Positions 11,205 to 24,318 of a stretch of DNA of 64,000 bases are shown piece by piece. The translations under genes and the position numbers were made by a program. Origin of the DNA: Gorsachius magnificus (Eukaryota > Chordata > Aves > Pelecaniformes > Ardeidae); assembly GCA_034008185.1 (NCBI GenBank), contig CM067081.1, positions 103,921,265-103,985,264 of the forward strand, in the 5' to 3' direction. The first letter of the stretch is position 1. Each line of letters begins with the position of its first letter. The notes beneath the pieces were generated by a model that did no database searches, had not been told where the DNA came from, and saw only the letters and a list, made by a program, of their open reading frames with translations.

Positions 11205-12615
11205 ATGCGCTGCGGGGACGCGTCTCCTGTCCCTCACCCGGTTGCAGAGGTCCAGGGTAGCAAACACACCGGCAGAAAGCGCTGCTTTCCCTCCGCCTTG
11301 TCCCCAGGGGTGTCCCTCAGCCTCGCAGACACTGTGCACCGTCGCCTTCTTCCACGCCCGGCCCCCCAGAAGGGAGCTGTGCGCATACACACAGGGGCCT
11401 CCCGCCCCAGCTTGGCCCCTTGCCTGTAGCGCACACCGGGAGGAAAAAAAGCAGGAACCGTGGGGCTGGCAGGCAAGGACGGGGAAAGCTTCCCCCTGGC
11501 CAAGGGGCCAAGGAGATGCTTCCAGCCCCGCGGGGAGAGACCCGCGGGGGCGGGAACAGCACAGAGGGCCGCGCGGGGCAAGGGGGCTGGCGGGCGCGGG
11601 GGCAGGGGGCGTCTCTGCCCCTGCCCCTCTCCTGCCCTTGTCCCCACGTCCGTCCCTGCCCCTGCCCATCGCCGTGCCGGGGAGCTGCAGGGCAGTTTCG
11701 CGTGCGTGTCCGTGTCCCCCGTGTCCCCGCCCGGCCGGTGCCCCGCCGCGCCGCCTGTCCCGACCAGCCACCGGCACCGCCTCGCCCCGCCCGGGGCCGC
11801 CCCGCGGGAGGAGCCGCCCCCTCCCGTCCCCGCCCTCCCCTCCCGGCGGCGGCGGGGGGCGAGGGCAGCGGGGCGGCGGGAGCCGCGGGCGGCGCAGCAG
11901 CGCGGCAGCGGCGGGAGCGCGGGCGGCGGGCGCGGAGCCCCCGCGCCATGGGCGGGCGGCGCGCAGCGGCGGCGCGCAGCCGGCCCCGCCGGGGGGGCGC
12001 GCCGCCGGGCCCTGTGCGTCCCGCTCCGCCGGCACCGCCGGCAGGGGGGCGGCGGAGGGGGCTTCTGGCTCCTGGGCTCTTCCCCTCCCTCCTGCCCCGG
12101 GCGCTGCACGGGGTTTGCTTGCGCCGGGGCAGCGGGGCGCTTCCCGGGAGCGGGGCGCAGCCCGCCCCGTTCGCTCCGCTGCCGGGCTCTGCGGGGCTCC
12201 GTGGGTGCCGCTCCCGAAAGTTTGGCCCGGTGCGTGGCGGCGGGACGCGGGGAAATTGGGCGCGGGGATCCCGGCGGAGCGGAGCGGGGCCGGGGCCGGG
12301 GCCGGGGCGAGCATCCCGGGAGGCGCTCGGGGCTGGCGGCTGGCGAGGAGGCGGTCACCGCTGGAGCGCTCCGCGGCGCCGGGTGTAAAGGGCGCCCAAA
12401 TCCCGCTCTCCCCGCCACGCCGGGAAACGGGGCGCAGGAACGGTTCAGCCACCTTAAGTTGCACGCCGAAAGTGCTGAGGTTTCCTCGGTCGGACCGGAG
12501 AGCGAGGAGCTGCAGCCTGCGAAGGGTAACCTTTTCGGGTGGGGGGACGCGTTTGCCCTCCTTTGCCCTCGGCCCCTAAGCCGGGGGCGTGGGGAGCTTC
12601 CCGGGTGCTGCGCCA
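11205..12615. promoter_or_regulatory. CpG island: probable promoter and first exon of an unidentified gene
   Basis: About 1.4 kb is extremely GC- and CpG-rich, peaking at 11700-12320, against an AT-rich CpG-poor background. It contains GC-box/Sp1-like GGGGCGG-type motifs and no clear TATA box, which is the usual picture of a vertebrate CpG-island promoter. An ATG in a good context (gcgccATGG, 11948) opens a 146-codon frame rich in Arg, Pro, Gly and Ala, ending at 12388. I recognise no domain in it, and GC-rich DNA is open in nearly all frames here, so it may be an artefact. Rightward donor candidates are CCCG|GTGCGT near 12229 and GAAGG|GTAACC at 12525/12526; CCCAG|GTGAGC at 11157/11158 lies just outside the island. 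Minus-strand donors are also possible, so direction is unresolved. Confidence 0.85.
12286..12309 (+). repeat. GGGGCC hexanucleotide run, 3 units plus GGGGCG
   Basis: Four consecutive G4 blocks spaced by CC lie inside the CpG island. The arrangement satisfies the simple G-quadruplex rule on the plus strand. The unit is the same as the one that expands in human C9orf72, but nothing else here suggests that gene. It is probably local GC-rich low complexity. Confidence 0.85.
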
Positions 12616-15600
12616 CGGAGTCGTGGCCCCAGAAAACAGGAATTTATTTTGAAGTGGAAAACTCCGCACCATGGAAACGGGTTCACAGGAAGCCTCTCTC
12701 CCTACAGTGGGTTTCTTGTGTCAGTCAAGCGAGACGGTGAATGCAAAGTATCCAAAAGAGTTAGGGGTTAGGGAAAACTGTGGAAAAGACGTAGGCAGAA
12801 TCTGCCACGCTTCAGTTTCTCTGCCTATCCCTCTTTTGCTTGACGAATGCTGAACATGATGCAAAAAGAAAAAAAAAGAAAGAGAAAAGAAGCTGTGGAT
12901 GCCACCCAGGGAGATGCATTCCTAAAGGCATGTTCTGTGCAAAGTAAAAGATTGATGCCTTTTGGCCTGGTGAGCCGTAACCCCGCTCAGCTTTCCTCAC
13001 GAGTGCTCCTTTAAATATCAAGTGGAAGGCTCCTCTACAGGCATAGAGAGCAAGGGACCCAAAGACTGAAACATTTAAATAAATTAAGGGACACAGTCCC
13101 TCAAAATGCTGAGCAAAAGCAAGGGGGGGGGAGGGGAGGAAAGAAAAGGCAAAGGTGCTCTGCACCTTGCGGCTGAAAATCTATAATGAGTCTGTAACTG
13201 TCCATAGCCAGTGTGTGCTCACTTCTTTTTTTTCTCACGGGATGCAGGTGAAGTTTGCTGTGTCTCTGCTCACCACTACAGTGTAACCGTGCCCCGTTTG
13301 GAGCCGAGGGGAATGTCTGTGCACACGCACAGAGCACATGAAACCTGAAGTCCTGTGCTTTCACAGACGGGTAAATTCAGGGCCAAAGAAACTTGTGGAA
13401 GAAAGTAAACCGTATTCAAATCACTTAGCCACATGCCACAGCAGGATGCTTTGGAAATACACAAGCAGCATCACTGCTACTAGGCAGCCTTGACTTGCTT
13501 GGCTTTCCTCTGAAGGAAAAAGGAGCGTGCCAGACTTTAAAGGGAAATATGTTTGCTTGAATGTAGTCTAAATGCTTAGCTCTGTGCAGGAGAAACCTCG
13601 GCTTCACAGCTGGCATCGGCATTGCAGGGACCCAGGCAGAGATTTAGGGTGCGCGCTCCTCCCTCTGTCAACCTCCCCTTTGCAAAGCTTGCTTTGCTGC
13701 TTCTGTTTGGTCTAGCGGGGCTCCCAGGATGTTACCCACGTTGCTTTTCCCTAAAATTGCTCTGCATGGTTTGTAGGCTCTCTGCTGCAAGGTCTGCCTG
13801 TATCTCTAGGTCAGATTCACGCCTTCGGTGCGCGCAGCGATGGTACCCTAACGCTGGTTAGGCTCCCTTATTTCCACCACAGTATAAACAACGCTAAGTG
13901 TGACAAACTGCTCAGCTTTCCATCACAGCAACCAGATACGCATCCAAAGAGATGCTGCCGGAGAAGAAACGCTCCTTGTGTGTTACAGGGTTGTGAATGC
14001 TTAAAATATTAAATGTATTCTTATTACTATAGTTATCCTGCCTATAGAGTAATGGTGTTATAAAATATTAATCCTTCACATCCGTTAACAGCAGCAAGTT
14101 TCTCCGTGGAGTCTGTCACTCTTTGAGGTGACAAACAGAAGTAATGGCAGTAACTCCTTCAAATACTCTTTGTGCTAACATAATAAAATCATCCCAAAGC
14201 ATTTCTGACAGTGAAGAAAATGCTATTTAAGCCATCAGATTTTCTTCCTCGTGTTTTAGTTAATTAAGGAAAGGAAAGCAGTGCTGTACAATGGTGCAGC
14301 AGTTTGCACCTGAATTAATACACCGGTAGTTTAATTGCATTTGCCACTGTTGGGGAGCTTTTGGATTATTTTTTTTTAATATATTTTTCTGGCTTGTAAT
14401 ACAAATGAATGGATTCTCTTGTTGGTATTTAATTAGTTGAGAAAGGACATGTGAGCGATAGAAATTCTAGCTATTTCTCAGCATCTGGCTAATGCCTACT
14501 TTTCTAGCCCTCTAAACAAGAAAATGAGGGATGGCAATATGACCAGTAAAACTAACTCATTGGGATAAAAATAATGGATTTTGAGGTAAGATACGGTTTT
14601 CAGTCTCAGGTAGTACAATACTTAGATTTTAGTGTCTTGCTGAGTATTTCTTTCAGGTTCATGTTAAAAAGCTTTTCCCTTGATATATGAACTAATAGAG
14701 CTCTCCAAGGAAATACCGTCTTTATCTACACATAACCAACTAGACTATATTATATAAAGGTATATTTAAAGTTCATGACCCTAATATTTTTGATTTAATA
14801 CCAAGGAATTTCTAGTTTTTACACTGAGTCAACTTAACCTTCTTATCTATCCTACTTGTACCACTTATATAAAATAAATGAACTTGAATAACAGAAGGAA
14901 GAACATAAATTAAGACAAGCAGGCACTAAGTTGCAGAAACAGCTTCCAAAGCACCGAAATCTCAGCAGCAACAAAATTTATTTGTTAATACTGGATGCAG
15001 AGCTTTCTCATTTCTTACTGTACATCCTTAAGGCCATTACAACTTCTAACTAGGTTATAAGAATACACTTAAGCGATATTACATGAAAATTTATAAATGG
15101 TGGTCAGTCACGCTATGCTCTGGGTTAGAACTAACCAACAGTTGAGAAACTACGCAAGTTATTAACATGTCACTGGAGTTAATTAAAAAGAGAATGTGGC
15201 AGTTTTCAACAAATACCTGTAGGAAGTTATAGTTGGATGAATCTTGGAATTAATCTCTAAAATTAACAACTCCTGCAAACGAGCAAATGAGTAATTTTTA
15301 GGTTTCATAGAAATCGCTTTAGGTGATGAAATAGATACCCTTCCGTTCGCACCAGAAGTAATTTTCAGTAATTTGTGTGTTTCTGTAGTTCAATGGAATA
15401 TTTAAGTATGTGTTAATACTCTGCACTGATTTATTCCTTACTTAAGCAAAATTCCCAATGGTTTAGTGAGTTGTGTTTTCAAAGATGCAGGATTAGCCCC
15501 GTAATATTTCTCTCCAATTGAGAAATACAGATTTAAAACAGACACACATAAGTCAACGTAACCTGCAAAATTTTATTTTCTAGTAAGTTGAAATTTTCAA

Positions 15601-16239
15601 GATAGCTTTCAAAATATATGTCTACGTTTCCCCAAGCAGGGCTAGAGCTCTGAGGTTTTTTTCCTGTCCGATATTACCATTCCCACACTGTGAGAATGAT
15701 AAAGACAAAAACCTAATTAATTTCACTGCAAATCTGCTATTTCTTGTCAATGCTTTCTGAGGTTTTGTTTGTGAAGGGAATGATATTAGTACACATTTGA
15801 GCTTCCTCAGTGTGACGTGGCGTATTTGAAAGTCTCTTATCATATTTGAACATCATTAAAAATGTTAACTTTCAGAAGCGTTTCTTACTAGGTGTCTACA
15901 AGTTATTCTATTCCAGAATATTGTGAGAAACGGGACTGCATTTACTCTCATTAGATGATGAGACATTAACTACACTTTGTTCACCAGATCCTGAAGGCTC
16001 AGTGGTTCATCATTTTGCTGTAATACAATTTGCTTGAATTTCCTCATTCTACACTTAACAGAAAACTATTTTAGACATACAAATATGTCTAAAGGATTGC
16101 TACCAAACCATCCAAACACCAATTTTCATGCATCTCCCTTTGGACCCATCCTCCCTGGATTTGACAGTACTGTACAAGTGTAAGACAGTGCAGTGTTTGG
16201 CTCGCATGCTTTAAATGGTTAATCAAGTTAAAAATACCC

Positions 16240-16249
16240 TATAAAAGGC
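16240..16249 (+). promoter_or_regulatory. TATA-box match (TATAAAAGGC)
   Basis: TATAAAAGGC, preceded by 'taccc', matches the core TATA consensus. About 18 bp upstream sits GGTTAATCAAGTTAAA, which resembles an imperfect HNF1-type palindrome. No exon or known promoter can be tied to it. In AT-rich DNA such a match can arise by chance, so confidence is low. Confidence 0.2.
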
Positions 16250-19200
16250 AAATGAAAAATATATTGCCAGCACATTAGCAGGGCACTCAAAGGATCAGTG
16301 GCCTCAATGTGTATAGTGAGCTCAGGGAAGACACTCGACTGCATAATGATTTGCATGGTTTCACCCTAAATTATTAAAATCAAAATCTCATGGGTGATTT
16401 CTTTGTGTTCTGCCATTTAGGCTGGACGATGCAGAGGGCTGGATTACTTTGAGTTCCATACCATTGTATTTCTAGGCTTTTATCCTGTGGAAGGCGTTTG
16501 CTGTACTGGGTCACTCTCTTGGGGAATATTAAGAAGTGGTGAAGACAGCGCTCAGCTGCTGTGAACGGGCATCCTTTTATTGAACTCAAGGGAGCTATGC
16601 CGGTTTAAATTGCCTGAAGAGCTGCCTGGACATACTTAATATATTGAGAATGATGAAACTTTTGTAATTCCCCTGACTGACCTACCTACTTACCACCCTT
16701 CCTAAGGACCGGTAGGATCCGACAAAATCAGGTCCTACGCATCTTTAGCTCTTCTTTTACGCCAGTGTGCTCTACAGAGTATTTCTGGAGCTCGCTCCCG
16801 AGGCCGAGCAATGGTGGTCATTGAGCACATGAAGCTCGCCAGCATTACGGTGACCCGTTACACCATCAGCTCTTGATGCCTCAGTAAGGGTGTTTGCTGG
16901 GTGGCTGTGCCATGGCCAGAACGTCCTTATGCTGGGGCAGTGTAAAGTGCTGCTCAGGATTTGAAGAAACTATAGAGAAGACGTCACTTTCCAGAAAATT
17001 GGTGGTTTGTGTCTCTGTTGTCAGAATACACCTAAGTAGTTCTAAATACCTGCTTTAGCAATGAAATAGATGAGCTGTAAAGGCGCATGATAGTCTTCAA
17101 ATAGTCTGTGTAATACTGTGGCTTGATGATTATGCAGCAGCCAGCCAGCCGCTCAGGGCTGTGTTAACAAAAACACTGAGCATGAGTTGCTTCTGTCCTG
17201 GACCACTTGTCAGTAAAGGCTGATGGAGAACAACAAAGACAAGGTCCTGAGACCAGAAAATTAAAACAAAGGAAGCGAGGCTGGATTTGCCTAGCCTGGA
17301 CCAGAGTTAGGACGGTTTAGACAGTACTGACGGAGAGAAATACATTTAAAAAATATGTCATGACTATATGTTACTCCTGCATTTCACATCTTGGGAGATA
17401 CGTGGTTAACTATGGCGAATTTCACAAATACCTCGGTCAATAGTCGAATATCTTGGTCAAAAGTCAAGTAGGTTACAGGAAAATGAGAAGGAAAGCAAGC
17501 CAGGGCATTGATATCTGTGCTGTAGTGTTTTATTATTTCCTCTTAACTTATGCAAGGTGTATCCTAATGTGCTGCTGTTTAAAAGAGGTCCATCATGCTG
17601 CAGTGAGCTCCGGGTGGGCAGATAAATAGGATGTCCTCCTGTGGTTCACCAAGGCTTCAAATGCAGCTATGTTGCATCGGTTCAGACAGTGCAGACTTTG
17701 GTAAAGTACAGGATGAAATCTTCAAAATGAAATCGATGAAATAGGATAAGAATTTTTCATCAAATATTTTGTTTATGCAAATTGGTCAATACTTTACCAA
17801 GTGCTTTTTCAATTAACACTTCATGCACAGTACAGTGATCCTTGCAGGTGGAACAGTCCTTTTAAATAAAATAAAATTAAATTTCTTTGAATTTCTTTTC
17901 TTGCTTAAAGCCTATTTGTAGTGTTCAGGTGTAATAATTTTTTTTAAATTCCTGCAACTTTCCCATAATGCCTAATTTCACTTATTTAGAGGGCTTTTGC
18001 CTCAGCATGAGTTCTTGCTGTAACTGTAAGCTCCTCCATATGGCCCTGTCTTTGCTTAACATTTTCCATCCAGACCCCAAGTACAATCTCAATACTGTTT
18101 TTTCATTACTGTCTGTTCTGTATATCCTGTCAGTAATAAAGTTTAAATCCTGCTCCCCCCCATATTTTAAACAACTGCCTCTAATCTTCTTTTCTCAGAA
18201 AGGCTTGATTTGACCAACTAGACTATAGATTGTACTGCAGTAAAAAAAAAAAAAAAAATCCTATCCAAGAACTGATTAGTTTTACTCCACAGCTTTGGAT
18301 CTGTAACCCGCAAGCCCAGCCTGTCCTAGTTTTTGGTTGACTTTAGATTTTAGTTTGCAGTAATGAGTTTATGATTTTGGGAAAGCTTTGCAGTGGGAAT
18401 GTTATTACCCTTCCCTCTCTCTTTCTTTCTCTTTCTGGTGAAGGTGATACGGTATTATTGAGAAAATGATTAGCTTTCAAATGATGAATTTGCTTTCACT
18501 GAGCAAAATAAAAATTCAAAATTAAAACTGTTTCATGATTCCAAATGGGCACCTTTTTGTTTCAGCCAGAGGACTGAGTATCTGATAGGGCTGCTAAAGT
18601 ATCTTTTTTTTTTTTTTTTTGATTCCTCTGACAGAGCAGAAGGTTTCTTATATTATCTTTACAGCTTCACCTGTACTGAGACACTAAATTAGGAACTGTG
18701 AATCAGTTATATGGCCCAGCAGTGTGGCCAAAGAGTTAGAAGTAGTCTCAAAGGCTCGGTTTTGAGCTTCTTTTCTTGGGTCCATCAGGCTCTTTACACT
18801 TACACCTTCTACTTGCTTTTTCCTTTGGGCTTTCAGACTGCACCACCACAAGTTTAAAGGAGGAGTGTTATAAATTCTGTTAGCATCGAAGTTGTTCCCA
18901 CATTCTATCATCGGATCTGCACATGCAAACTGGGGCTATTTCAAGGAAAATTGTGTTTACAGCAGATTGATTCTGGCTGGGGTTCAAGACCAGCCATCCT
19001 TCCATATTGCTAAATGGCACGGAGGTCCTGGTGCAATGCTGAGTAGGTGGAAGTGACAGTCAGAGTGCAGAAGTACCTCCAGAAATAGGGAGCAGGACTT
19101 GTTTTGAGCGAGCAAGGGTGCGAAACTCATTGTTCTACCTACATACGAAGGAGCGGCGAAACTTCCCCCAGCCGTTATGTCCAAGCGACGCTTCTGCTAG

Positions 19201-22200
19201 AAGCATTATCCCAGATGCTGAGGCTTTGCTTTGGCTCGCAGGTGGAGAAGGACCAGAGCCCTCCCCGAATTCAGTGCTATGCCACTGACACCTTAAAATC
19301 ACTGTGATTTTTGCATGCTCTCCTACAGAGAAAAAATCCCCCAACAAACCAAAACCAACAAAAACCCAACACTTGTTTTTTTAAAAAGATCAAGCATGCT
19401 AAAATATAGTAAGAGCGATTCACTGCACTGTAAGTAATACAGGCTTTTCAGTTCTAAATGTTTTGGATGTAATAAGCAGGAAAAGACACTACTGTATACT
19501 GTGGATCAAAGGGTTTGGGAAAAAATGCTGTTTTAAAAGAACATTAGCTAGCTATAAGAAGAAAAAATGTTTGAAGATACGAGTTTATTTTCCCCTTCCC
19601 CTGGGATGAGCGATGGAGCAGAGACCTGCCAGGATGTTTATATGGCACTTGCGGCTGCTCACTTCCACTAAAGATCACCTCCCCATCCCCCCCCAGGGAG
19701 AGATGTGTCATTAATGGCCTCAGCATGCAAGCTAGGTCCCCAGGTGAGTAATTAGGCTTGCCTAATCTGCTCCTGCTGTTTCTGCAGTTAATGGCAGTCT
19801 GTACGTCAGCCCAACACATCCGAAGTATTACTTTAGTTGCTTACTTCTTTAATGCTAAGTGTCTTCTCCTACCTGAGAGCTTTGGCCTTCATGGTCCAAG
19901 AGAGCCCCCCAGAAGCCAGTAGGTTTCTACCTCTCTGCTTCCCTGCAATGAATAGCAAGAGCAGCCCACGCATCTGGGCTTAGAGCTCTGTCTCTAAACA
20001 GGTAAATCGAAGGATGCTACTTTGGTTTACAAGTCTTGCCTCGCTATAGCTTTGCCTAGCTGTAGTAACACTACTGCTGTATATTGTAATGCAGTAGAAC
20101 AATTAAACAATGAACAACTACTATGGATTGTGCTATCTTCAGGGGAAGCTGGATTATATAAATTGGGTTTAGCATGATTCTGCAAGACAGTGCTGAGAAG
20201 AAATGCTGTATGTACCTTATATTCTTGGATCATATAATTGGAAGGCAAATCCATGGAAGTTGGTGCTTTTGGGGTCTACCACATGATGAAAGGTTGTACT
20301 GAACTATTTTCCTTACTGCTTTGTCGCATGTAGTATGAACTGTGTCGTGTTTCAACAACAACTGTAATGAATAATACCACCACCGAGACCTTCTGAAGCA
20401 GTAGAGCTCAGAAGACTTCACAAAGCACATACAGTTAGTTTTCTTTATGTTATGACTGGGGAAGCCAAGACCAGATAACTGAGGTATTTTGCTGGCAAAC
20501 TTGTGGCAAAGCTGGGAGTGGCTCCAGGTCTCTCAAGTGCCATCACCCCAGACCTCTGCCCGCTGCATCACAACTTTGACGTTTCCTTATGGTTTGTGTA
20601 TTAGGTGAAGATTCACATAGATCCTTTGGAAGTTAGTCATCTGAAGTGCTAAGTGTTGGTGCTGCAGAGGCCTAAGTGTATTTAACTATACAACTTGCCA
20701 GTAGGAGTTTTATGGCCTGAATGGTTTGCACACACTTAGAGCCCAGCCCTGGATGTGCAAAGCAGACAACACTGAAGATTTTCCCTGACACTGGAGGATT
20801 CTCTGAATAAGGAGAGCACGTGCCTTCCTCTCCTGGTTTGGGTAGTGGCCAAATATTAGGTGCTGTATCTGACCTTATCCAGAAGCCCCTCAGGGGCCAC
20901 CAACATCCATGGCCCTTGGAAGTGACTTTTCACTGCTCAGCTTTCTTCTGAGCATCTTTTAATCTTTTCAGCCATGTCCTCTCTAGCCTCTGGTTTCGCA
21001 TCTGCTCAGCAGAGCGGTGTTCTGCTGAAGATCAGGCATGGTAAGTCTTAGCAAGGGATGGACACCTTTAGGTACAGAAGAATTTCAAATTTTTTTTCCC
21101 ATTTTGGCACTCCCGTGGACTACTCTGCTATGGCACACATGCCCTCTGTAATTATAAATATTTCAAATACATTTTGTTGTTTATGCCCTTTCTAGAAGAA
21201 TATTAGGGACATTGGCGAGGTGGTTAAGTGTTTTACTAGGCTGTAACTCCCAGGCAAATACAGCAACCTGTGTGGATTTGCCCGACTCATTCTCTTGGCT
21301 CATGTTCGTTCCAGCACTGTGTTTCCCCCTTCTCCTCCAAGAAAGGGTCTAAGCAGTCAGAAAGAGGCTTTCAGAGCATTCGAGCCATGTGCAGTGATGT
21401 AGACTGTACCATCAAAACTGCTGAAGTCTTTATCAAATATTCAGGTGTCCTTATAAAATTCTACAGTCATGCTAGCTATGAATTAACTCTGGGTTCAGGA
21501 ACTACACATCTCAGTGCTTACAACCCTTTGCTTTCACCATCTTGGTCTCATCCCGGACAAAGATGGAGAACTGAATATTCGATGCACTGAGATGTAAACA
21601 TCCAGAGGAAAAAACCCAAAATCAAAATACAACTTTTGCTTTCAGAAAAATAACCTTTTCTCTGCTTACATTCAAGAGAAGTACAGGAGAAGCCAAAGCC
21701 ATTTTAATCCTCCTTCCCTCTGTGCCAACAACTTTCTCCTAAATGTCGTGGGGGCCCATTTCTATAGAGGTTATGAACAGGAAGCTCAGGCCTGATGGAA
21801 TGTGAAAAGTAGTTTACGCGAAATAGTTACTTCATTTTCGAGGAACTGCAAATTAATCCCGATTTCTCTGGAATGCTCCCAAGAGATTAATCTCAAGACA
21901 TCTGAGCCCATATCAAGCATAGAGGCTCCCTATCAGTAGTCGGAGGAGAGGAGCCCAGGTTGCTGCAGCAACAGCGTGACATATGTAAAACTCTATTTGA
22001 TTATGTCGGTATCACAGAGAAAGCTGTTTAAAAGTTAGATCAGGTTTTTTCGGGGTACTATAGTTTTCTAGAGACTGTCAGTCACTGTCAGGTTGGCCAA
22101 TGAGTCAAAATGCATGATGACTAACTTCAGCAAGCTGATGTGGATAGCAAGTAAGCTGTCCATGTAAAATAATACAATAATAAGCCATTGGAGAACTATT

Positions 22201-24110
22201 AAAGAAGCTATAATAAGCCACTTAAGGATTCTTCTCTGCAATTTGGAGACAATTAAAATTACAATTTCTGATTAAAATATTTTCGTGTTTTGTTTTTGAA
22301 TGCTGTTACTCATCTTAGGGTTCAGAAAGAGCATAGGAAATTACTTAAAAATCAAACATAATCTTTGATAGACTCTTGGAATGGGAGATGAATGAGTAAG
22401 TATCTTGTACAGGGAGCGAGAAGGACATGGAGTAACCACTGTACTATTTTCCCTTATGATTGTTCAGATTTATTTTGTATGATAAACAGTGCTCACGCTA
22501 AACAAAATTGCTTTGTTAATAGGATCCTATATCCCCAATTTATTCACCCATACTTAAAAATACTAAATGCAAATGACTGTAGTAAAAGAGTACAGTAAAT
22601 GAGGCAGAAATCCTGAAGAATAATGTCCGTAGTTAGGCAACAAAAGATGGGATTTTGAAGTCATCCAGTCAACTTTGGTTCAGTATTTCCTATCATTGGC
22701 GGGTTCACTTTTTAATCTTACGTGTTTATATAAAAAGCTTTTGGTACAATTCTCTATCATTGTGTAAGAAGCCATCAGAAATGCCAGGACGGTTCCCCTC
22801 ACGCCCTATGGACACAGCTAGGATCCCTAATGCTACCGTAGCTGTGCAGTGCGGGATGGAGACCTGTGCCACCCATCGCCAGTAGATGTGGCTGTTCTCC
22901 CTGTGGACCAGGCCCTAGAGGAGGATGAGACAGCTTCTGCTGGTGTTTTTCCAGAGGTGTTTGGTGATGGGAAGCTGGCTGGCAGCACAGCAAAGGGGCA
23001 GTGCAGGCTCCTGGCTCGTACTGCTGCAGGCACCAAACCAGGCAAGGGACAGGCTCGTTTCTGCAGCTCGGGGCAGTGTGTGCATCATGCACACGGATAC
23101 GGGAGGTGCTTATCTGGCCGTTGGTAAAAAGCTGTCACTGGCTTCATTCACAGCACCAGGCCATCAGATTTTCAGTCCCTGCATGAAGATATTCTTGGTG
23201 AAAACATTTGCAGTGAAAAGATAATCAGAATCTTTGTAGTTTGGGGGAAAAAAAAAAAGTATTTGTTATTCTCTGAAACAGCTAAAACCTCCTGTATTCA
23301 GTCTGAGACAGCTGCAGAATAGGGGAAATGTCACTTTAGAGGGCTAACATTTGACAGAGTTATAAGCAGCTAAAGGCAAGGTTGTGTAGTGGACAGTGTC
23401 TGGAGTCCTTTCCCACCGACAGCCGCTGCAAAGTCGGACTGACAACACTTAAAAAAGATGAGGTGGAGCTCCCTTGTGAGAAAAGCTCTTTTGCCTTTGC
23501 TGGGGTGAAGCACTTTTCTCACCTAAAGTCATCAGCCGGCATGGGCCTTGCCAGCCTTGGTGGTCTGATCTGAATGGTCCAAATTTCAGGTCCGTTGCCT
23601 GGTGAAGGACCGGGGGAACTTGAGGTGCGGTGATGGGATGGTGGCCTGCAGCAGCGCTGACAGCTTGTCTGAAACAGGCGTGCTAGGACAAGCCAACATG
23701 GGCTGTTCTTCTCCTGACACGTCGCACAGTGAAATACCGCAATCTTTACAGTGACATGCTGTGTCCTTCACCGGAGCGTCCTCTGTTTCAATAAACCCAT
23801 TAAAGATGGGCTTTTTCTTCTTTCCTGAATGAGTTTCCATTCGTTTGCCTGCTAATAGCCAAGCAGTGCAGGAAGGAGAGGTACAAGTTTCCCTGCTTCT
23901 CCATTTGGAAACAGTTCAGAGAAGGTGCCTCTGAGGACGCACGGCTCTCTTGTCCATAGCACACGGTCCCTAAGCTCGGTGGCAGGGATCTGGGCGGGGA
24001 GGGAGCTCGCTGCAGAGAAAGGCTTAGTATGCAGTGCATATAAGCCAGCATGTGGGGGGACTTTGAAAAGAGACTGCTTGGCTTGTGACTGTGCTGAGCT
24101 TCACTGGGGG

Positions 24111-24318
24111 CGATTTGCTGGCCTGTGATCTCCCGCTAAGCCGTCGCAGTGGTGGTGTCGGGATGACAGCAGCTCGCAGCTGCACGCAAAGCCCCACGGA
24201 GCCGCGCGGACGTCATGGAATGCAAAGTTCAGTGTGCACGTGACTGGAGATTTTGTCCACAGAGCTGAAGGAGTCCGCGGTTGTAAGGAAGCCGAACGTC
24301 GATGCGTCTCATTGCATC
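24111..24318. promoter_or_regulatory. Small dense CpG cluster with CRE-like and E-box motifs
   Basis: By hand count about 20 CpG dinucleotides fall within 208 bp, a density close to the random expectation for its base composition and far above the surrounding depleted DNA. It contains GACGTCA (24209-24215), which is seven of eight bases of a cAMP-response element, and CACGTG (24237-24242), a canonical E-box followed by AC. A possible alternative promoter or CpG-rich enhancer is inferred. No convincing first exon was recognised. Confidence 0.45.

Noticed and set aside
12662..12682. REST/RE1-like 'ccgcaccatggaaacg'
   Set aside because: At least three mismatches to key RE1 positions, too weak to support.
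11124..12740. Several very long overlapping frames (up to 473 codons) on both strands of the CpG island
   Set aside because: They overlap in nearly all frames and are Arg/Pro/Gly/Ala-rich, as expected where stop codons are rare in GC-rich DNA. None has a recognisable domain.
21213..21290. tRNA-like 'ggcgaggtggttaagtg' resembling a tRNA D-arm
   Set aside because: No acceptor stem, matching T-arm or plausible anticodon arm could be folded. It is a chance or highly decayed match.
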